A program made the translations under genes and the position numbers. A DNA stretch of 64,000 nt, from NCBI RefSeq assembly GCF_000737325.1, contig NZ_CP011125.1, forward strand, positions 9,858,001-9,922,000, written 5' to 3'. Positions 60,237 to 64,000 of the stretch are shown in pieces (position 1 is the first letter of the stretch; every line of letters begins with the position of its first letter). Below the pieces are notes generated by a model. The model saw only the letters and a program-made list of their open reading frames with translations. It made no database searches and had not been told where the DNA came from. This DNA is from Sandaracinus amylolyticus. GTDB taxonomy: Bacteria; Myxococcota_A; Polyangia; Polyangiales; Sandaracinaceae.

Positions 60237-61273
60237 TACTCCGCTTCGGCCGGTGCCGGGATCTCCGCGTCGTCGACGACGGTCAGCGGCTTCTTCTTCG
60301 TGCGCAGCTCGTACGTGCGCTCGCAATACTGCGCGTCGTCGTCCCAGAGGCGCGCCGAGCGCGCCTGCACCAGCTTGCGCATCAGCGCGCCCGCGCGCGG
60401 CAGCCACGCCATCCGTGGGCGCTCCGAGTACGCCAGCGTCGCTTCGACGATCGCGGTGCGCCCCGTCTCGATCGGCGTCGCGTGGGTCTCGACCAGCGAG
60501 CCCACGCCTTCGCCCGCGACGATCGTCATCACGATGCTGCGCGGATCCGGGCAGTGGAACCGCGCGTCGACCTCCATGCCGACCCGCCCCGCGATGCGAT
60601 AGACGACGCGCACCGTGATCGACTCCGCGTCCTCGCCGATCACCCGCAGGCGCGCGAACGAGTGCGGATGGAAGTGCGCGCCGTGCCAGGGATCGAGCCG
60701 GTTCGCGATCACGTCTTGCGTCGCGCAGCGCGCCTCGGTGCGCACCACCGCGTCGAGGAAGCGCGGCGGGCGCACCGGGAGGATCGGCGCGTCGGTCGGC
60801 GCCTCGCCCGGCGCGAGCAGCGCCGTGGCACGGACCCACGTCAACACTCCGTCGTCGTGCGTGCGTAGCGGGGCCCACCCTCCGTGCGCCGTCTTCCCGA
60901 GCGCGAGCCCGTGCCACGGGCACACCACCTCGCCGCTCGCGCTCACGTGCCCGCACGAGAGCGACGCGCCCATGTGCGGGCACGCGTCCGGCGCGACCTT
61001 CACGCGCTCGCCGTCCCACCACGCGACGAGCTCGCGGCCTGCCACCACGTAGTGGCGCGGTCCCTTCGCCTCGCGCACCGCTCGCGTCGCGTCGAGGACC
61101 GCCCAGCCGCCGCTCGGCTTCGCGCTCGCGCGCGCGAGCGCGGTCCGGATGCGCCGGGGGTCGGCTTGGATCCAGTCGGGCTCGGGGGGCGACATCGGGC
61201 GCCCGGCGACCTCCGCGGGGTCGCGTCCGAGCAGCACGAGGGACCCATCGACGCGGACCGGAAATGTAGGCAT
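60236..61273 (-). CDS. Rieske 2Fe-2S protein of the DUF5914 type
   Basis: A 345-aa oxygenase-like protein. The Rieske cluster is at about residues 88-120: CPHMGASLSCG and VVCPWHGLALG, giving two Cys and two His ligands. The downstream domain (LDPWHGAHFHPHSFARLRV, YRIAGRVGMEVDARFHC) has two His and an Asp as possible non-heme iron ligands and matches the DUF5914 pattern that I recall beside actinobacterial carotenoid genes. It may oxidise the aromatic end group. Leftward start ATG 61273; the 42-bp array starts where it stops. Confidence 0.82.
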   Translation of the reverse strand: MPTFPVRVDGSLVLLGRDPAEVAGRPMSPPEPDWIQADPRRIRTALARASAKPSGGWAVLDATRAVREAKGPRHYVVAGRELVAWWDGERVKVAPDACPHMGASLSCGHVSASGEVVCPWHGLALGKTAHGGWAPLRTHDDGVLTWVRATALLAPGEAPTDAPILPVRPPRFLDAVVRTEARCATQDVIANRLDPWHGAHFHPHSFARLRVIGEDAESITVRVVYRIAGRVGMEVDARFHCPDPRSIVMTIVAGEGVGSLVETHATPIETGRTAIVEATLAYSERPRMAWLPRAGALMRKLVQARSARLWDDDAQYCERTYELRTKKKPLTVVDDAEIPAPAEAE

Positions 61274-61342
61274 CAGGCCCCAAGAGTAGGGTCGACCTGT
61301 CTCCTGGTCACGGCCCCAGGGCCGAAGCTACCATTGCGACCC

Positions 61343-63133
61343 GTGAGCAGCTCGCCCGCCGCCTCGGATCCGCGCTCGCGGATCCCCACGCCCGTCGACG
61401 ACATGGGCGCGACGGACGCGTCCACGGAAGAGCGCACGTCGGAGACGCGGCGGAAGGCGGCGAACGGCGAGCCCGAGCTCGGCATGGTCGCGGGGCGCTA
61501 CAAGCTGCTCTCGCGCATCGCCGAGGGCGGCATGGGCGTGGTCTACAAGGCCGAGCACGTCCTCTCGCGCAAGAAGCTCGCGATCAAGATCCTGCACCCG
61601 CACCTGTGCCACGGGCGCCAGGCGGTGGAGCGCTTCCGCCGCGAGGTGAGCGCGGCGGCGGAGATCGATCATCCGGGCATCGTCCAGGTGTTCGACGCGG
61701 GCGTCGACAACGACGGCTCGTTCTACATGGCGATGGAGCTGCTCGACGGCGAGAGCCTCGGGGCGCGCACCCGTCGCGAGTGGCCGGGCACGCGCACCGC
61801 GGTCGAGCTGATCATCGGGATGTGCGCGCCGCTCGCGCGCGCTCACGAGAAGGGCTTCGTCCATCGCGACCTGAAGCCCGACAACGTGTTCATCGCGCGC
61901 GATCACACGGGCGTGGAGACGGTGAAGCTGCTCGACTTCGGGCTCGTCCGCGAGGTCACGCGGCGCGGCCCGACGCAGAGCGGGATCACGTTCGGGACGC
62001 CCGAGTACATGGCGCCCGAGCAGGCGATGAGCGCGAAGAAGGCGGACGTCGGCGCCGACGTGTGGTCGGTCGGCGTGATGCTCTACGAGCTGCTCGCAGG
62101 ACGTCATCCGTTCACCGGCGAGACCGCGAACGCGGTGATGGCGAACGCGATCAAGGAGCCGCACCCGCGCCTCGCCGAGGTCGCGCCGCACGTGCCCGAG
62201 GAGCTCGCGAGGATCGTCGAGAAGTGCCTCGAGAAGGACCCGGCGCGGCGGCCGCGCCACGCGGGCGAGCTCGGCGCGGCGCTGCGCACGCTGACGACGC
62301 GCACGACGCTCGACGATCAGCGGCCGCAGAACCCGGTGCTGCGCTCGCACATCGAGTCCGACGAGGACGACGTCGAGGAAGGCCAGGCGAGCGACGGGCT
62401 CGACCTCGACGAGCACGCGCTGCTGTCGTCGCCGTCGCCCCAGGCAGGAGCGCTCGATGCGCTCGCGGCGCGCGCCGGGCTCGACCCGACCGATCCCGGG
62501 GGACGCCCCACGAAGCCGAACAAGACGCTCGCCCGGTACGGTGCGTGGGTCGCGGTGGGCGCGGGTGCGCTCGGGCTGGTCGGCGTCATCGGGTGGGCGC
62601 TCTCGCAGCGCGACGGAGCGGCGATCGTGGCGACGCAGCTGCCGGAGGCGCCGTCGGCGGTCGCGCCGGTGGTCGTCGGCGAGGCTACCGTGGCCGTCCC
62701 GGCCGCCGAGGAGCCCGCGGCGCCGGTGGTGATCGCGCCCGAGACGGGCGGCCTCCAGCGGGGCGCCCAGGGGCCGGTGGAGGGCACCGCGGAGGCGGTG
62801 GCGCCGCTGGTCGAGCCGGCGGCCGAGGAGGCGGCGCCCGAGGCGGTGCGCAGCAGCACGCGCCCGCGACGGGCGGCGAGCGGCTCGAGCGAGGGGAGCG
62901 AGAGCGCGCTCGCGGAGGCGCAGGCGTGCCTCCAGCGCGGCGACACCCGGTGCGCGGTCCAGCTGCTCCAGGGCGGCCAGAGCGCCGCGGAGATGTCGCT
63001 GCTCGTCGACGTGTACCGGATGCAGGGCCGCACCGGCGAGGCGCGCTCGGTGATGCAGCGCTACCTGCGGCGGTTCTCGCGCGGCGCGAACGCCGAGGCG
63101 TACCGTCGCGAGCTCGCGCTCGGCGGCGAGTGA
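61343..63133 (+). CDS. membrane-spanning Ser/Thr protein kinase
   Basis: A 596-aa kinase. From GTG 61343 there is a 40-residue disordered start, a Hanks-type kinase (about 52-320) with IAEGGMGVVYKAEHV, LAIKILHPH, HRDLKPDNVFIAR near 173 and DFGLVREV, then an acidic linker. A single membrane helix lies near 398-421 (VAVGAGALGLVGVIGWALSQ). The outside part is an Ala/Pro/Glu-rich spacer and a short TPR-like end (LAEAQACLQRGDTRCAVQLL). TACCAT ends 8 bases before the GTG. It probably transmits an envelope signal; no partner is evident. Confidence 0.92.
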   Translation: MSSSPAASDPRSRIPTPVDDMGATDASTEERTSETRRKAANGEPELGMVAGRYKLLSRIAEGGMGVVYKAEHVLSRKKLAIKILHPHLCHGRQAVERFRREVSAAAEIDHPGIVQVFDAGVDNDGSFYMAMELLDGESLGARTRREWPGTRTAVELIIGMCAPLARAHEKGFVHRDLKPDNVFIARDHTGVETVKLLDFGLVREVTRRGPTQSGITFGTPEYMAPEQAMSAKKADVGADVWSVGVMLYELLAGRHPFTGETANAVMANAIKEPHPRLAEVAPHVPEELARIVEKCLEKDPARRPRHAGELGAALRTLTTRTTLDDQRPQNPVLRSHIESDEDDVEEGQASDGLDLDEHALLSSPSPQAGALDALAARAGLDPTDPGGRPTKPNKTLARYGAWVAVGAGALGLVGVIGWALSQRDGAAIVATQLPEAPSAVAPVVVGEATVAVPAAEEPAAPVVIAPETGGLQRGAQGPVEGTAEAVAPLVEPAAEEAAPEAVRSSTRPRRAASGSSEGSESALAEAQACLQRGDTRCAVQLLQGGQSAAEMSLLVDVYRMQGRTGEARSVMQRYLRRFSRGANAEAYRRELALGGE

Positions 63134-63137
63134 CGGG

Positions 63138-63485
63138 TCAGGCGTAGCCGAGCCGGCCCGGCGTCACGAACGTCGCGATCTCGCCGGGGATCGGATCGCG
63201 CCCGAGGTCGGACCACTCCTTGTCGATGCGCTTCACCGCGTCGTCGGGCGACACGTGCCACGCGTCGAACCCGTCGTCGTGCGAGCCCACGACGAGCACG
63301 CGCTGACGCAGCGCCTCGCGGATGAGCGAGAGCACCGCCTCGCGCGCTTGGTCCTCGGCGCCCTCGGCGATCTGCGCGCGCACGTTCTTCACCACGGCGA
63401 CGATCAGCCAGAGCCCGATCGCGCCGTCCTCGGCGCTCGCGACGAGGCTCGCGAGGAGGGGATCGCCTTCCGCTTCCTCAGCCAT
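63138..63485 (-). CDS. small protein of unknown function
   Basis: A 115-aa acidic protein (MAEEAEGDPLLASLVASAED) with helices in the first half and a globular second half (VLVVGSHDDGFDAWHVSPDD). A hydrophobic stretch GLWLIVAVVKNV near 25 is too short for a sure membrane helix. Start ATG 63485 lies 8 bp after the stop of the acyl-CoA synthetase gene, so the two may be co-transcribed. Family not recognised. Confidence 0.62.
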   Translation of the reverse strand: MAEEAEGDPLLASLVASAEDGAIGLWLIVAVVKNVRAQIAEGAEDQAREAVLSLIREALRQRVLVVGSHDDGFDAWHVSPDDAVKRIDKEWSDLGRDPIPGEIATFVTPGRLGYA

Positions 63486-63493
63486 GCGCTTCC

Positions 63494-64000
63494 TCAGCCA
63501 TCGTGTACCTCGAGCGCGCGCAGCAGCGGCGTCGCCGCGTCGGCGGTGGCGCGGCGATCGAGCTTGCCGCTCCCCGCGACGACGAGCGAGGGAAGTCGCG
63601 CGATGCGGCGCGGTCGCTTGAAGCGCGCGAGCACGCGCGAGAGCGCGCGCGCGATCGTCGCGTCGTCGGGCGCCCGCTCGTCGACGACGATCGCGGCGGC
63701 GACGATCTGTCCCCAGCGATCGTCGGGCACGCCGAACACGCACGCCGCGCGCACGCCGTCGATGCGCTCGAGCGCGGCCTCGACCTCGGCGGGATAGACG
63801 TTCTCGCCGCCGCTCACGATCAGATCGGTGCGGCGCGCGAGCACGTGCAGGCGACCGCGCGCGTCGAGCTCGCCGAGATCGCCGGTGTCGTACCAGCCGT
63901 CGTGATCGAACGGCGAGACGACCTGGCCGAGCCAGCCGTCGAACATCGTCGGGCCGCGCACCTCGATCGTGCCGCGCGCGCCGATGCGCACCCCGGTGCC
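63494..64000 (-). CDS. acyl-CoA synthetase/AMP-binding protein, C-terminal part (gene continues beyond window)
   Basis: The frame is open to the window edge, so only the last 168 residues are visible. They include IEVRGPTMFDGWLG, the conserved GWYDTGDLGELDARGRLHV, RRTDLIVSGGENVYPAEVEA and LARFKRPRRIARLPSL, the A8-A10 motifs of adenylating enzymes, with the catalytic Lys in GSGKLDRR. This matches MenE/long-chain acyl-CoA ligase C-terminal regions; the specificity cannot be read without the N-terminal part. Confidence 0.85.
   Translation of the reverse strand, partial: GTGVRIGARGTIEVRGPTMFDGWLGQVVSPFDHDGWYDTGDLGELDARGRLHVLARRTDLIVSGGENVYPAEVEAALERIDGVRAACVFGVPDDRWGQIVAAAIVVDERAPDDATIARALSRVLARFKRPRRIARLPSLVVAGSGKLDRRATADAATPLLRALEVHDG

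Noticed and set aside
59903-60868. Rightward frame through the 42-bp array into the Rieske gene
   Set aside because: The second half is antisense to a well-supported Rieske gene and the first half is only repeat DNA.
1-64000. CRISPR arrays, insertion sequences, prophage genes, restriction or toxin-antitoxin systems
   Set aside because: No regular short repeats with unique spacers, no transposase or integrase motifs and no phage structural genes were seen; the two 42-bp arrays lack spacers.

Overview
The window is very GC-rich, gene-dense chromosomal DNA. I infer a myxobacterium of the Polyangiales/Sandaracinaceae type. The basis is three large eukaryote-type Ser/Thr kinases with extra domains, several Cys-rich or short lipoproteins with a lipobox, a two-membrane cell plan and strong G/C third-position bias. 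This is inference from gene content; no 16S or other taxonomic marker is present.

Layout. 1-2.7 kb: leftward envelope genes (membrane-anchored propeller-like protein, small lipoprotein, lytic transglycosylase). 2.7-11 kb: nadB, two small basic proteins, a GAF-kinase fusion, a ferredoxin plus CYP152-type P450, a Cys-rich lipoprotein, a GST and a DUF1360 membrane protein. 11-21.5 kb: a kinase-ATPase-TPR giant, a SNF2 helicase, a glycosyltransferase coupled to an AroE-like dehydrogenase, and a DUF429 protein. 21.4-23.4 kb: aguA-aguB (agmatine to putrescine). 23.4-28 kb: a leucine-rich-repeat-like protein, a seven-copy 42-bp repeat array, a secreted FAM20-like kinase-fold lipoprotein, a Pro/Ala-rich protein and hslO. 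28.1-31.1 kb: a tightly coupled rightward operon (MshEN-domain protein, 2-hydroxyacid dehydrogenase, PLD-like protein, small protein). 31-34 kb: glutaryl-CoA dehydrogenase with an aldehyde dehydrogenase. 34-41.3 kb: lipoproteins, an esterase, tRNA-Ala(CGC), a flavin monooxygenase, and a two-hydrolase fusion (alpha/beta hydrolase plus trypsin-like domain). 41.3-42.5 kb: a small Cys-rich protein divergent from a VOC-GNAT pair across a striking palindromic operator. 42.5-45.8 kb: a metal-handling module (ArsR regulator, His-rich proteins, ZIP-like/SO_0444-type permease fusion). 45.75-49.1 kb: a candidate replication origin followed by dnaN, a CbrC-family gene and recF. 49-61.3 kb: an aromatic-carotenoid locus (crtI ... 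crtB-crtT-crtU ... DUF5914-type Rieske protein), interrupted by a sugar ABC transporter whose binding protein and permease are one polypeptide. 61.3-64 kb: another Ser/Thr kinase, a small protein and the C-terminal part of an acyl-CoA synthetase.

How things fit together. CrtB would make phytoene, CrtI desaturate it, and CrtU/CrtT/Rieske make and modify an aromatic end group. Geranylgeranyl-PP synthase and lycopene cyclase are not in the window. The metal module pairs an ArsR/His-rich-protein operon with a divergent His-rich periplasmic protein and efflux-type permease. AguA and AguB are consecutive enzymes. gcdH-ALDH looks catabolic.

Non-coding highlights are two tandem arrays with the same 42-bp period (24854-25147 and 59972-60236), an 11-bp-period operator with a 26-bp perfect palindrome (41515-41551), a DnaA-box-like cluster with an AT-rich stretch before dnaN, and a recurring TANNNT-type hexamer about 8 bases before start codons. 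The last suggests that much transcription here is leaderless.
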